Below, in pieces: positions 1 through 11,470 of a DNA stretch of 64,000 nucleotides (positions are counted from its first letter, which is position 1; each line of letters begins with the position of its first letter). Both the position numbers and the translations under genes were made by a program. The stretch is from positions 76,731,138 through 76,795,137 of the forward strand of contig CM043699.1 in NCBI GenBank assembly GCA_023935145.1, given 5' to 3'. A model generated the notes under the pieces. The model was not told the origin of the DNA, ran no database searches, and saw only the letters and a program-made list of their open reading frames with translations. The DNA is from Bretschneidera sinensis. Taxonomy: Eukaryota > Streptophyta > Magnoliopsida > Brassicales > Akaniaceae.

Positions 1-606
1 CAAAGCACACATGGACAGCCTGTTTTAGCCTTCTCTTAGGTATGTGAGTGTAAGGTTAAAATGCACACCACTTAGGATTGATGGAGGGCTAAGATTAAGT
101 GATCAAGATCCAAGGGTGGAGATTGACTCACAAGAATGACCAAGAAGTGGGTGGCTATAAAAGGGGTTTCCTAGCCTCATTTTTTCATATATACAATAAC
201 ACAAGTTTGTGACATACTTTGAGATCAATTGTAATACAAGAGAGAATTTTGTGAGAGACATAAACACAAGAGGGACTCTTTGTAGTGAGGCTGGTTGTAA
301 AGAAGAGAGTAGTATAGAGATAGAGCATTGTAATCTTCTTTCTTCTCTTCTTGGTTTCTTCAAGAACTTGAGCTTCTTGAAGGGGATTGCTGTAACTTGT
401 AAGAACCATTTGAATTAGTGTAGAGAGTTCAGAGGAACTCACGGGGATGTAGGCACATTGCCGAACCTCGATAAGAAATTTCTTGTCTTCTTTCTTTCTT
501 TGATTTTCTGTTCCTGTTTTCGATTCCAATTCTTTCTACAAGTCATTCTAGACTTGGGTGTTTGGAAGATCACCACCTGGGCATCTTGTCAAGGTGATTT
601 CCAACA
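1..606 (+). repeat. C0: 3' part of a copia LTR (copy at window edge)
   Basis: This is homologous to the C2 LTR (58246-59069) and, inverted, to both C1 LTRs. It ends with the same terminal bases (TTTCC..AACA, ending at 606). A TATA box (TATAAAA) lies at 156-162. No primer-binding site follows; instead G1-family LTR sequence resumes at 607. It is therefore either a 3' LTR or a solo LTR inserted into the left LTR of G1a. The start of the LTR lies outside the window. Confidence 0.8.
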
Positions 607-773
607 TAACTTTTCCTCTTCTTTTGAACTTAAAGTACCTAAAAATGCACCGAAATAGATCAATGATCCAAGAATGAAACTTTAGAGTTGTTAATGTATA
701 AAAGTGCAATTAAAACCTAGATCAACCCTAAAATGCTAACAATTAAGTACTGTTAGTTTTATGACTCTCATCA
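607..773 (-). repeat. G1a left (3') LTR, visible part
   Basis: Matches the last part of the right LTR (from about 6393 to 6567), including the shared terminal ATGACTCTCATCA. It begins abruptly at the end of copia C0. Confidence 0.85.
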
Positions 774-784
774 CAACCCCTAAC
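774..784 (-). promoter_or_regulatory. G1a polypurine tract
   Basis: On the minus strand this reads GTTAGGGGTTG immediately before the LTR start TGATGAGAG. It would prime plus-strand DNA synthesis. The site is matched at 49769-49779 (G1c) and is degenerate at 9028-9038 (G1b). Confidence 0.6.
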
Positions 785-2822
785 TAGCTTATTGCTAGTC
801 CCTAGCAATTCAAGCTAAAACAAGAAATGAATTCTACAGTAGGAATCAAAACAAAGTAAAGCAATGTTATTGTTAAACCAAGAGCAATTCACGTTTTGTC
901 TTAGAAATTTCATATAATACACAACACATAGAATCATTAAATATCACTCAAGTCCAAAAGTAATCCAAACATCAATCTTAAAATTGTTATCGACTCTTAA
1001 CATCCATCTTACCACAATTCATTAATTCAAACACCCAGATGATTTTATGCATAACACTCATGAATACAAGTCTTGGCCTCTAAAAACATAATAAATTGCA
1101 TGACATCAATCACAAATCAAGCTCCATAGGCTTATTTTTCAAATCACTCTCCATTATTGTAGAAAAAATCACACCACCTTGGATCAATAAGTCTTTAATA
1201 AGCTTGTAACGTTAGGCTAAGGTAAAGGTTAAGAAAGAACGGGAAGGATTCAACAAGTAAAAGAACTCAATCTCTTAGTTTTAAACACAACCACTTTAAA
1301 CACTGGATAACCTTACTTCAATACCCAACTTTTTCAACCATTTTCGAGCATTTCTCTCAATAAGTCACCACTTCTTCTTCTTTTTTTTTTCTTTTCTTCT
1401 TTCTTTGCCATAATGTACTTTTTTTTTTTATAATTTCGGCATAAGACTATTCACCTCCTTTTTCATTCTTTTCTTTTCTTTTCCACAACTCCCAACTTAT
1501 CTCCTTTAATATACTTAGGTTATGATAGTAATATTTTTTCATATTTCCATCCTTACTCCTCTTAAGTGCTTCTCAACAAATGTGTATAACTAAGTTCTTT
1601 TAAAAGAAGGGTAAGGATAAAATATTTTTAGGCTCATAAAAGTAAGTAAATGGTTTATTGAAAGAAACAAGGCTTAAATTCTTTTTCAAGAAAAATGCTC
1701 AAACAGGTGACTAGCGATAGATATAGCAAGAGTAAGTTTAAAAGGCTCAAACGGTCCAAAAATGGCCTACATCATATCCTAAGTAGTGTGAATTCTAGGA
1801 ATTCACCTCAAGTGATTATCAAATAAGTTTTAGAGCTTGTCGAGACCGCAAAAATATTCACAAAACAATCGCACATAAAACTTCTCTAAATGTTTTAGAC
1901 TAATCATGCAATCTTACCGCAAACCAGAGTCTCAAACCAAATGAAGATTGACACTTCAATTATTCTCAAATCGAAGCAAGATTTAACTTCTTCTAAATGC
2001 TATATGCTATCACAATTAAGCTCATATCATTGACATGTGAATTAACTCTAAGGCTTAATACAAAGCATGCTAAGAACAAACAAATAATAAAAAAAACAAA
2101 TGAATTAAAACGAAAAAGAAAAGAGAGGTGACACCCAACAATTCAATGTATGCAATAAGAAATGTGTTTCCTCCACCCCAACTTAAAATAAGCATTGTCC
2201 TCAATGTAAAAGCAATAGTTAAGGAAACTTCCTTTTTAACAAAAGGTGCGTGGAGCCGAAAGTTGTGCATGACTAATTGAACTGTTGCGCATATTTGTCC
2301 CTGAAAAAGAAATACGAAGGTAGTATTGGAAAACAACAAAATACTAATAATAACAAGAAAAATAAATATAGAAAAAAATAATAAAATTAAAGGATATTCT
2401 GTGGGGTGCCTCCCATGAGCGCTAAGTTTTATGTCTTCAGCCAGACGCTGCACCACTCTCACTACTGGCCTCATTGTAGTGCTGAAGATGAGGCTCCATA
2501 CTCAGTATCCTTAGTGCTAGTCTTTTGGCAAGGAATACTTAAAGTCCACCACATGTGGCTTAAGTGTTCTTGGTGTTGCCCATTTACTATCAGCAGTAGG
2601 GTATTTGATTCTCGCACCCATGTGATTTCTCTCAAGCAACTCCTTAAAGCATGGTTGCCATGATTTCTTAATAACTCCCTGTGACTTAGCAAAAACATCA
2701 ACAACATCAACGACATGGGGATAAATTGAAGAATCATCGAACTCAAAATTATTAGGAATGAATTCTGAAGAGTTAGAATTATCTTTAATGTACTTATTCT
2801 CTTCATGTGGCTGCCTTGAGAC
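774..2822 (-). other. G1a 3' non-coding region
   Basis: About 2 kb between the protease stop and the 3' LTR, without pol domains. Read on the minus strand it holds, in order: a hairpin-forming conserved motif (2401-2448), a T-rich tract ending in a splice-acceptor-like CAG (2301-2303), a small hairpin CATTG/CAATG (about 2192-2205) followed by a G-run, then about 1.3 kb of AT-rich sequence. The same order and much of the sequence recur in G1b and G1c. Segment 2471-2822 is the decayed C-terminal tail of the gag-protease frame. I see no other gene here. Confidence 0.7.
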
Positions 2823-3938
2823 TCATAAAACATTTACCTCTAGAGTCTTATTTCCAAATAATAATGTCATTAGGCCATTCTTACAATTAATAAAGGCATT
2901 AGCGGTGGCCAGGAATGGTCTTCCAAGTATCAAAGGAATTTTTGACTCCGTATTTACAATAGAAACAGTATTTAAAGCCAAAAAGTCAACGGGATAATAG
3001 AAATTATCAATTTGCAACAAAACATTTTCTACAATACCTCTTGGTTTTCTTACAGATTGATCTGCTAGTTGGAGTACCACGGAGGTTGGTTTGATCTCAC
3101 CTAAACCGAGCTGCAAGTACATGGAGTATGGCATGAGGTTCACACTAGCACCCAAATCTAGCAATGCTTGGCCACAAGATTTGTTTCCAATTTGACAAAC
3201 CACCATTGAGCAACCTAGATCTTTATATTTAGGCGGTGTCTTATTGTCAATTACTGCACTTGCTTGCTCCATTAAGAATGTCGTCTTCTTCACATTATGC
3301 CTCATCTTGAGTGTGCATAGATCCTTGATGACTTTAGCATAGTTGGGAACCTGTTTTATGACATGAAGAAGAGGGATGTTAATTTTAACATGCTGAAGTT
3401 GTTCAAGAATCTCACCTTTTAATGCTGAATTTCTCTCCTTAGATTTAAGGAGAGCTTGAGGTAAAGGCACTAGTGGACAATAATCATCATGGGCCTCTTG
3501 TTCCTTGGGGGCTTCATCCTTGTTGCTTATGGTATTAGGAATCAAGTGTGATGGTAGAGTGGGTCCATCAATTTTCTTACCGCTGCGGGTGATTATGGCA
3601 TTAACCTCTCTAACATTTTTATTTTCAAGATCGGAGGTTTGTGTCATATGTTGTCCTCTTAGATTAGATTGTGGCTGTGAAGAAAAACGACCTTGCTCTT
3701 GAACCATTAAGAAACTAGTTAACTTGGTGAGTTGACTCTTTATCACCTTTTGTTCCTCTTTGATTGCTTGTTGCTCCTCTAGCAACCGTTGATTTATTTT
3801 GCCCTGCTCTTCCACACTCATGGCATGTATTTGCATAAATGACTTAAACATATCTTCCAAAGGTAAAGATTGTTTAGGTGCATTAAATGAGGTTGTTTTC
3901 GGTTGCCATTGGGTATTAGAATGGGCAGTAGGTTGCAT
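2823..3938 (-). pseudogene. G1a gag C-terminal region plus aspartic protease
   Basis: An open stretch of 371 codons. The first 150 or so residues are a Gln- and Lys-rich gag tail that includes a coiled-coil-like segment (KEEQKVIKSQLTKLTS). Residues from about 250 onward form a retropepsin-like fold with the Athila-type active site LLDLGASVNLMPYSMY and the later LILGRPFLATANA block. Asp and Gly of the active-site motif are intact, unlike in G1b and G1c. It should start upstream in the same frame as gag; an upstream stop separates the two pieces. The family role is cleavage of the gag polyprotein in virus-like particles. No RT follows. Confidence 0.8.
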
Positions 3939-3947
3939 CTCGGATCT

Positions 3948-5113
3948 TCAATGGGTGCTAGATTGGGTAGGAGGTTGCATATCAGATTTCCAACTAAAAT
4001 TAAGGTGATTCTTCCAATCGGGATTGTAGGTGTTAGAGTAAGGTGAGTCTGGTTTCCTAAAGGGTATACCTAAAGCATTACCCTCTCCCTTCATCTCAAA
4101 ATATGCTGGACAATCCTTAGGTAAATGATCTACCCCATTACACATGAAACAAGGCTCGTGGGACTCTACACTAGCAACCGATTCAGGGGCTCTAGCATCC
4201 TTGGTTTTTAAGGCTTCAATTTCCTTAGTTAGGGCCTCTAAACGGGCTTTAAGGCTGTCCTCTTCCTTAAGTTGATAAATCCCAGTGGGTTGATTTCTCC
4301 TAGTGCTTTCCATGGCATTTGGTCATGTCCAAGTGTGGGCTTTTTTTGATAGGTCATCTAGGAAATCTATGGCTTGGTCGGGATCTTTTTGAAGAAAATC
4401 CCCATTGCACATCATTTCTATGAACTCCCTTTCCCTACTAAGGAGTCCATCATAGAAATAGCTAACTACCCGCCAACTCTCATACCTATGGTGTGGACAA
4501 GAATTCAACAGGTCCTTGAAACGTTCCCAAACTTGATATAAGGTTTTGCTCTCCTTTTGTGCAAAGTTTGAGATTTGTCTCTTGAGGTTATTGGTCTTAT
4601 GGGAAGTGCTTTTGGAAAAAAAACTCAGGTCGTCTTATCCCAACTACCTATGGACCTAGGCTTTAACGAGTACAGCCAAACCTTGGCCTTTTCCTTAAGT
4701 GAAAAAGGGGAAAACCTAAGTTTGACGGTGTCTACATTATCAGCCCTACCTTGAAAGGTTGCTACTACTTCCTCAAATTTCCTAATATGGATATATGGGT
4801 TTTCATTCTCAAACCCATGGAAGGTTGGTAGCAATTGGATCATGCCCGGCTTAAACTCAGGTTATTGAACATTAGGAGGGAACATGATACAAGATGGTGT
4901 GGCTGTTCGGCTAGGGTGCAAGTAGTCTTTAAGTGTCTTAGCAACATTTTCATTATGATTTTCGGCCATGTTGACAAAATCCTCTAAATTCTCACTTAGG
5001 TGTGCACTATGGTTTGATCTAGGCGAGGTTTCACTAATGGACGTGGAAAGAAAGGGTAACTCTATTTCAGGTCTTTTAATGAATCTACCTCGTGAATCTC
5101 TTGATCTAAGCAT
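3948..5113 (-). pseudogene. G1a gag (capsid and nucleocapsid), broken
   Basis: The start at 5113 (MLRSRDSRGRF) lies about 130 bp downstream of the primer-binding site. The capsid region shows MIQLLPTFHGFENENPYI and a later block PHHRYESWRVVSYFYDGLL, both typical of Athila-type gag. A CCHC zinc knuckle CFMCNGVDHLPKDC (C-x2-C-x4-H-x4-C) lies in the open piece 3948-4313. There are at least two in-frame stops (near 4862 and 4321) and a frameshift near 4620, so this copy is dead. Gag packages element RNA into particles. Confidence 0.8.
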
Positions 5114-5242
5114 ACACCAAAGGGATTAGAGAGAAAAAAATAAAACAGAAAAATAAAAATTAGAAAATCAAAACAAAGAGCAGAGAACAATATTACCTTC
5201 TTGTGTCAATGTTAACAATCTTCCTTGTACTTTAAGCGCGTT

Positions 5243-5260
5243 TCCCCAACAACGGTGCCA
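5243..5260 (-). promoter_or_regulatory. G1a primer-binding site (tRNA-Asp)
   Basis: The minus strand reads TGGCACCGTTGTTGGGGA. The perfect complement of a plant tRNA-Asp 3' end would be TGGCGCCGTTGCCGGGGA, so this has two differences. It lies five bases from the 5' LTR end. Confidence 0.8.
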
Positions 5261-5265
5261 AAATT

Positions 5266-6567
5266 TGATTACGCTCAAACTAATACGCGGCTATTGTGTA
5301 TAGTTGAGGTGTCGATCCCACAAGGAAAAGCGAACTACAAGAGAAGATGTAGACTTTAATACGAAACAATAAAATCCAAATGAGTAAATCTGAGTTTGAT
5401 AAGGAAATAGGGTGAAGGAGTTGTGTAATTATAATGAAGAATATAATAAGGAAACAACAAGGGTCCGGGAATCCTCCCTAGGTTCGTTGCCTTATTCCAC
5501 TCTCGATTTAATTGTTTTTATCTCGATTGCAAGTTTCACATCCTAAACAAGCAATCAACAAATATTCAATCAAAGCATATGAAAACCCTAATGTAATTGC
5601 TATGAAATACTCTTTACTTTTGATTCAAGTACACATGACCTATCCTATTGATTTATCGAGAAACGACAATATATCTCAATGAAAATATCGCAGTAATGGA
5701 CAAACCTAAAAGATAAATATACCAGACTCAATTACATCTAAACAACTTGACATAAGAAGAGCTTTACTAGACTTATATCGAGAAGAAGCATACAATCACC
5801 GAATTAAGAAAATCTTCTAATTAAGTCAAAGAGTAAATCATAACAATGTTTTGACAATAAATCCAAACTACAATCGAGTCAATAATGGAAAATAAGAACA
5901 ACTACACCTAGGGATTCATCCCTTTGCCTTGCTTGGAGATTAGTTGGCCATGGGACTCATGCTTGAACACTGTAATGTCGAGCTCTCTCCTCAATTTCCA
6001 GCCTTGATGAATGTTTTCTTCTCAAACCCTAAGTGATTTATTTATAATACAAAAGGTCCAAGGGTGTTTTAGGGTTTAAACAATCATTAAAGTCCTAATT
6101 AGGTCATAACTCGGAGAAGGGGATCGTATACGCACCGTGGCTCTCACTTCCTTGTGCCGCGGCTCTGTCTGGTCTTTAGTTTCTTCACTTTCTGGAGGCC
6201 ATGGCCCTGCCTGGTCCAGGTCGCGGCTCCCACTGAAGCTCCTTTCTTGCTCTTTTGGCTTGGTTCTGGAGGCCAAGGCTTGGATATTTTCAGGCCGCAA
6301 TGCACACACTCAAGACTTGATTTCTCTTCATTTGTCCTTCCACAACCATGCCTTCACTCCGGTGTGCCTCGAGTCTTTGTGCTTCAAGCAATGATAACTT
6401 TTGATCCTCTTTTGAACTCAAAGTACCTGAAAATGCACCGAAATAGATCAATGATCCAAGAATGACACTTTAGAGTTGTTAACGTATAAAAGTGCAATTA
6501 AAACCTAGATCAACCCTAAAATGCTAACAATTAAGTACTGTTAAGATGCATTTTATGACTCTCATCA
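5266..6567 (-). repeat. G1a right (5') LTR, 1302 bp
   Basis: Bounded by TG at 5266 and CA at 6567. A TATA-like TATAAATA on the minus strand lies at 6039-6046. It is about 230 bp shorter than G1b LTRs because it lacks the U3 block of about 210 bp present in other G1 LTRs (for example 8598-8808). Confidence 0.85.
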
Positions 6568-7491
6568 ACATTAAGGAGGTAATGTGGAGCTACTTCGACC
6601 TCAATCTAGTTTCTCTATCAACTCCAAAAAGGTAGCCTCGATCTACTTTGACTTCGGTTCAGTTTTTCCATTAACTTCGAGGAGCTAGCCTCGAGCTAGT
6701 TCGACCTCAGTTTAATTTCTCCATCGACTCCAAAGAAGTAGCCCTGATTTACTCTGACCTTGATTTACTTTCTCCATCAACTCCGAGGAGGTAGTCCCAA
6801 GCTATTGTAACCTCGGTCCTGTTTCTCCATCGATTCCGAAGAGGTAGCCTCGAATTGCTTCGACCTAGGTCAAGTTTCTCCATCGAATTCGAGGAGGTAG
6901 CCTCGAGCTACTTCAGCCTCAATCTAGTTTCTCAATCAACTTTGAGGAGATAGCCTCGAGCTACTTCGACCTTAGTCCAGTTTCTCCATCGACTCTGAGG
7001 AGGTATCTTAGAGTTACTTCGACCTCTGTCCATTTTCTCCATTGACTCCGAAGAAGTAGCCTCGAGCTACTTTGGGGTCGATCTAGTCTCTTAATTGTTT
7101 TCGATGAGGTAGCCTCGAGCTACTTCGACCTTACTCTTGTTTCTCTGTCGACTCCGAAGAGGTAGTCTCGAGCTACTTCAACCTATGTCTAGTTTCTCTA
7201 TCAACTCCGAGGAGGTAGCCTTGATCTACTCCGACCTCGATGCATTTTCTTTATCGACCTGATGAGATAGCCTCGAGCTACTCTGACCTTGGTCTAGTTT
7301 CTAGATCGACTTCAAAGAGGTAGCCCTAAGCTACTTCAACCTCGATCTAGTTTCTCTATCAATTTCGATAAAACTTTGAATTACTCCAACCTCGATCCCA
7401 ATCTATTCCGAGAAGGTGAGCCCGAGCTACTTTGACCTCAGTCTAGTTTCTCTATCGACTCTGAGGAGGTAGCCTCGAGCTACTTCGACCT
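6568..7491 (+). repeat. Array A, segment 1: 53-bp tandem repeat
   Basis: About 17 diverged monomers of 53 bp. Recognisable parts of each monomer are AGTTTCTCCATCGACTCCGA, then GGTAGCCTCGAGCTACTTCG. Each monomer can fold into an 8-bp stem (GAGGTAGC with GCTACTTC, one G-T pair) around the loop CTCGA. It continues at 14964 and about 19603, so it is one array split by insertions. Its link to array B, a polypurine tract and the G4 LTR suggests it is the 3' UTR array of a Tat-lineage element. Confidence 0.85.
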
Positions 7492-9027
7492 TAATTACGC
7501 CCAAAGAGTAACGCGGTAGTTATAGTACAGCTTTGGGGTGTCGATTCCTTAGGGAAACAAGTTAACTACAAGAGAAGGTGTAAAATTTAACACAAATGAT
7601 AAAAGATTAAATGAAAGAATCTGAATTGAGTAATGTGAAATAATTGTGTAATTGTAATGAAGAGTATAATAAGGAAACAACAAGGTTCTGGGAATCCTCC
7701 CTAGGTTCGTTGCCCTAATCCTAACTTAATTCAGTTATTTTTATTTCGATTGCAAGTTTCACATCCCAAACAAACAATTGAAAAATATTCAATAAGAGCA
7801 TATATAAACCCTAATGTAATTGTTATCAAGTACTATTTGATTTCAATTTAAGCACACATGACCTATCTTATAGATTTATCAAGAAACGACAATATATCTC
7901 AATGACAATATTGTAGTAATGGACAAGCCTAAAAGATAGATCTACCTGACTCAATCACATCCAAACAACTTGACATAAGAAAAGCATGACTGGACTTATA
8001 TGGAGAAGAAGCATGCAATCACCGGATTAAGAAAATCTTATAATAAGAAGAACATAAAGTGCAGCTGTCACATGAACCTAAATTCTTCTTGTTTAATCAA
8101 AGAATACTCATAAACAATGCTTTGATAATAAATCCCAATTACAACTGAATCAAATAAAGGAAAATAGGAACAACTGCACCTAGGGATTCTTCCCTTTGCC
8201 TTGCTAGGAGATTAGTTAGCTATGGGGCTCATGCTTGATCTCTTTGATGGAGCAGCTTTCTTGAGTTTTTCCGCCTCTAATGAATGCATGAAATGCCCTC
8301 CTTATCAACCCTAAGTGGTCTATTTATAATACAAGGGTTCCAAAGGTGTTCTAGGGTTAAAACAAGCAACAAAAACCTAATTAGGTCATAACTCGGAGAA
8401 ATGGATCATGTGGGCGCTGCACCCCTCCTTGGTGGGCGCTGCACCTCTCCTTGGTGGGCTTTCTTCATGCTTCTGGGTGCTGTACCCCTCCTTGGTGGGC
8501 ACCGCACCTCTCTTTGGTGGTCTTTCTTCATGCTTCTGGGTGCTGCACCCCTCCTTGGTGGGCGCCTAGGCGCTAGCTGGTGCTGTTTTGGAGGCCTGAC
8601 CTTTGTCTACTAAAAGTGCCATAACTTTCTCTAGAAAAATCATTTTTATGAGCCGTAAAATTCTCCAGAAAATAGAATTCAGGATATTTCTAAGCATATA
8701 TGGCTCATCTCCTGGTTCTTCTTGCATCAATACAGTTTAATTTGTAAAAATGATTGATCTGTATGGGCAATTTTGGCAATTTAGTGAAACTCCTTTCCAA
8801 GTGCTTGTGAACCTTCACTCCGGTGTTCATCGAGTCATTGTGCTTCAAGCAATGATAGATTTTCCATCTCTTTTGAACTTAAAGTACCTGAAAATGCATT
8901 GAAATAGATCAATGATCCAAGATGGCACTTTAGAGTTGTTAAGGTATAAAAGTGCAATTCAAACCTAGATCATCCCTAAAATGCTAACAATTAAGTACTG
9001 TAAAGATGCATTTTATGACTCTCATCA
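7492..9027 (-). repeat. G1b left (3') LTR
   Basis: Homologous along its length to 13425-14963. TATA-like TATAAATA (minus) at 8321-8328. It contains an internal short tandem repeat (8405-8570) and the shared U3 block (about 8598-8808). Confidence 0.9.
8405..8570. repeat. Higher-order minirepeat inside G1b LTR
   Basis: A unit of about 63 bp made of two 22-bp subunits (core CACCCCTCCTTGGTGGGC) plus a 19-bp spacer (CTTTCTTCATGCTTCT) occurs about 2.5 times. The matching copy in the right LTR is at about 14348-14505. The plus-strand reading frame across it is a by-product of the repeat and is not a gene. Confidence 0.75.
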
Positions 9028-10726
9028 TAACCACCAACTAGCTTATTACTAGTCCCTAGAAATTCAAGCAAAAACAAGAGATGAATTCTACGATGGGAAT
9101 CAAAACAAAATAAAGCAATGTTAGTGTTAAACCAAGAGTAATTCACTTTTGTCTCAAAAATCGCACATAACACACGGCACATAGAATCATTAAATTTCAC
9201 CCAAGTCCAAAAGTAATCTAAACATCAATCTTAAAATTGTTATCGACTCTTAACATCCATCTTACCACAATCCATTAATCCAAACACCCGGATGATTTTA
9301 TGCACAACATTCATAAATACAAGTCTTGGCCTCTAAAATATATTAAATTGTATGACATCAATCACAAAAACAAGCTCCATAGGCTCACTTTTCGAATCAC
9401 TCTCCACTATTGTAGAAAAATCACACTATATTGGATCAATAGGTCTTTAATAAGCTTGTAATGTTAGGCTAAGGTAAAGGTTAAGAAAGAACGGGAGGGA
9501 TTTACAAGTAAAAGAACTCAATCTCTTAGTTTTAACCACAACCACTTTAACCACTAGATAACCTTCAACACCCAACTCTTTCAACCATTTTTTATAACAG
9601 TATATCTCTTAATAAGTCATCACTTCTATTTTCTTTTCTTCTTTCTTTGCCATAATTTCTTTTCTTTTGTATTTTGGTATAAGACCATTCACCTCCCTTT
9701 TTTTTCTTTTTTTTTATACTCTTTTCCACAACCCCCAACTTATCTTCTTTAGTGTACTTGGGTTATGGTTCTCATATTTCCATCCTTACTCCTTTTAGGT
9801 ACTTCTCAACAAATGTGTATAACTAAGTTCTTTTAAAAGAAAGGTAAGGATAAAATATTTTTAGCCTCATAAAGGTGAGTAAATGGGCTATTGAAAGAAA
9901 CAATGCTCAAATTATTTTTCAAGAAAAAGGCTCAAACAAGTGACTAGTGATGAATATAGCAAGGGTAAGTTCAAAAGGCTCAAACAGTCCAAAAATGGCC
10001 TATATCATATCCTAAGTAATGTGCATTCTAGGAATTCACCTCAAGTGATTATCAAGTAAGTTCTAGAGCTTGTCAAGACCGCAAAAGTATTTATAAATAA
10101 TCACACATAAAACTTCTCTAAATGTTTTAGACTAATCATACAATCTTACCACAAACTAGAGTCTCAAACCAAATGAAAATTGACACTTAAATTATTCTCA
10201 AACTGAAACGAGATTTAACTTCTTCTAAATGCTATATGCTATCTCAATTAAGCTCATATCATTAACATGTGAATTAACTCTAAGGCTAACACAAAGCATG
10301 CTAAAAACAATCAAAAAAGAAAATGACACCAAGCAGTTCAAAAAAAAAATCGAAAACAGGAATATGTTTCCTCCTTTCCTCCACCCCCAACTTAAAATAA
10401 GCATTGTCCTCAATGTAAAAGTAAAAGTTAAGGAAACTCCCTTTGTAGCCAAAAGTGCACAGAAGCTGAAAATTGTGCACCACCGTTTGAACTGCTTCGT
10501 ATATTTGTCCCTGAAAAAGAAATACGAAAGTAAAACTGGAAAACAGTAAAATAATGATAATAAACAAGAAAAAAAATATGAAAAAAAAATTAAAAATAAA
10601 AGAATATGTTGTGGGTTGCCTCCCATGAGCGCTAAGTTTTACGTCTTCAGCCAGACGTTGCACCACTCTCACTGCTGGGCTCATTGTGGTGCTAAAGATG
10701 AGGCTCCATACTCAGTGGCCTCAGTG
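9028..10726 (-). other. G1b 3' non-coding region with conserved module
   Basis: Holds the conserved motif at 10611-10657, the splice-acceptor-like CAG at 10511-10513 after a T-rich tract, and the hairpin CATTG-AGGA-CAATG at 10401-10414 followed by a G-run. The rest is AT-rich with homology to G1a and G1c. No coding domain was found. Confidence 0.7.
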
Positions 10727-11470
10727 CTAGTCTTTTGGCAAGGAATACTTAAAGTCCACCGCATGTGGCTCAAGTGTTTTTGGTGATGCCCATTTACTAT
10801 CAGCAGTAGGGTATTTGATTCCCGCATCCATGTGACTTCTCTCAAGCAACTCCTCAAAGCATGGTTGCCAAGATTTCTTAATAAATTCTTGTGGCTTATC
10901 AAAAACATCAGCAACATTAACGGCATGGGGATAAACTGAAGAATCATTGAATTCAAAATTATTAGGAATAAATTTTGAAGAGTTAGAATTGTCTTTGATG
11001 TACTCATCCTCTTCATGTGGCTGCCATGAGACTCGAAAAACATTTACCTTTAGAGTCCTATTTCCAAATGATAATGTCATCAGGCCATTCCTACAATTAA
11101 TGAGGGCATTGGTGGTGGCAAGGAATGGTCTTCCAAGTATCAAAGGAATTTTTGACTCCGTGTTTACAGTAAAAACAGTATCTAAAACCAAAAAATCAAC
11201 AGGATAGTAGAAATTATCAATTTGCAACAAAACATCTTCTATAATACCTCTTGGTTTTCTTACCAATCTATTCGCTAATTGAAGTGGTTTGATCTCACCT
11301 AGACTGAGCTGTAAGTACATGGAGTATGGCATGAGGTTCACACTAGCACTCAAATCTAGCAATGCTTGGCCACAAGATTTGTTTCCAATTTGGCAAGCCA
11401 CTGTTGGACATCCCGGATCTTTATATTTGGGCGGTGTCTTCTTGTTAATTTCTACACTTGCTTGCTCCAT
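10727..11470 (-). pseudogene. G1b aspartic protease and C-terminal tail
   Basis: 247 open codons in retropepsin-like sequence. The active-site motif reads LLDLSASVNLMPYSMY, where the conserved Gly is Ser, so activity is doubtful. It continues beyond the protease fold through an acidic tail (HEEDEYIKDNSNSSKFIP) and ends at FKYSLPKD. The stop is followed within about 70 bp by the conserved hairpin motif, where RT would start in an autonomous Athila element. Confidence 0.8.

Larger units (their letters stand above)
607..6567 (-). mobile_element. G1a: Athila-like non-autonomous LTR retrotransposon (gag-protease only)
   Basis: Minus-strand element. Visible part of the left (3') LTR is 607-773, internal region 774-5265, right (5') LTR 5266-6567. 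The LTR termini are TG..CA (TGATGAGAG at the 5' end, CGTAATCA at the 3' end on the minus strand). The primer-binding site matches tRNA-Asp, as in Athila elements. Coding capacity is gag plus a retropepsin; no RT, RNase H or integrase is present. The left LTR looks short only because copia C0 is inserted in it; the remainder should lie left of the window. Right flank is ACATT followed directly by array A, so the element sits in that array. Confidence 0.85.

Noticed and set aside
6568..7491. CRISPR-like direct repeats
   Set aside because: Monomers are contiguous with no unique spacers, and the context is a eukaryotic retrotransposon array.
8401..8613. Plus-strand 70-codon frame and the similar one at 14345-14548
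   Set aside because: They lie in the LTR minirepeat, antisense to the element; repeat-driven frames only.
10225..10626. Minus-strand frames starting MGGNPQHILL or MGGTPQ followed by very hydrophobic residues (also 17584-17775, 37210-37443, 50980-51369) as a conserved small membrane protein
   Set aside because: The hydrophobic part comes from a T-rich tract that is hydrophobic in more than one frame, lengths and C-termini are not conserved, and the tract ends in a splice-acceptor-like CAG. A non-coding role fits better.
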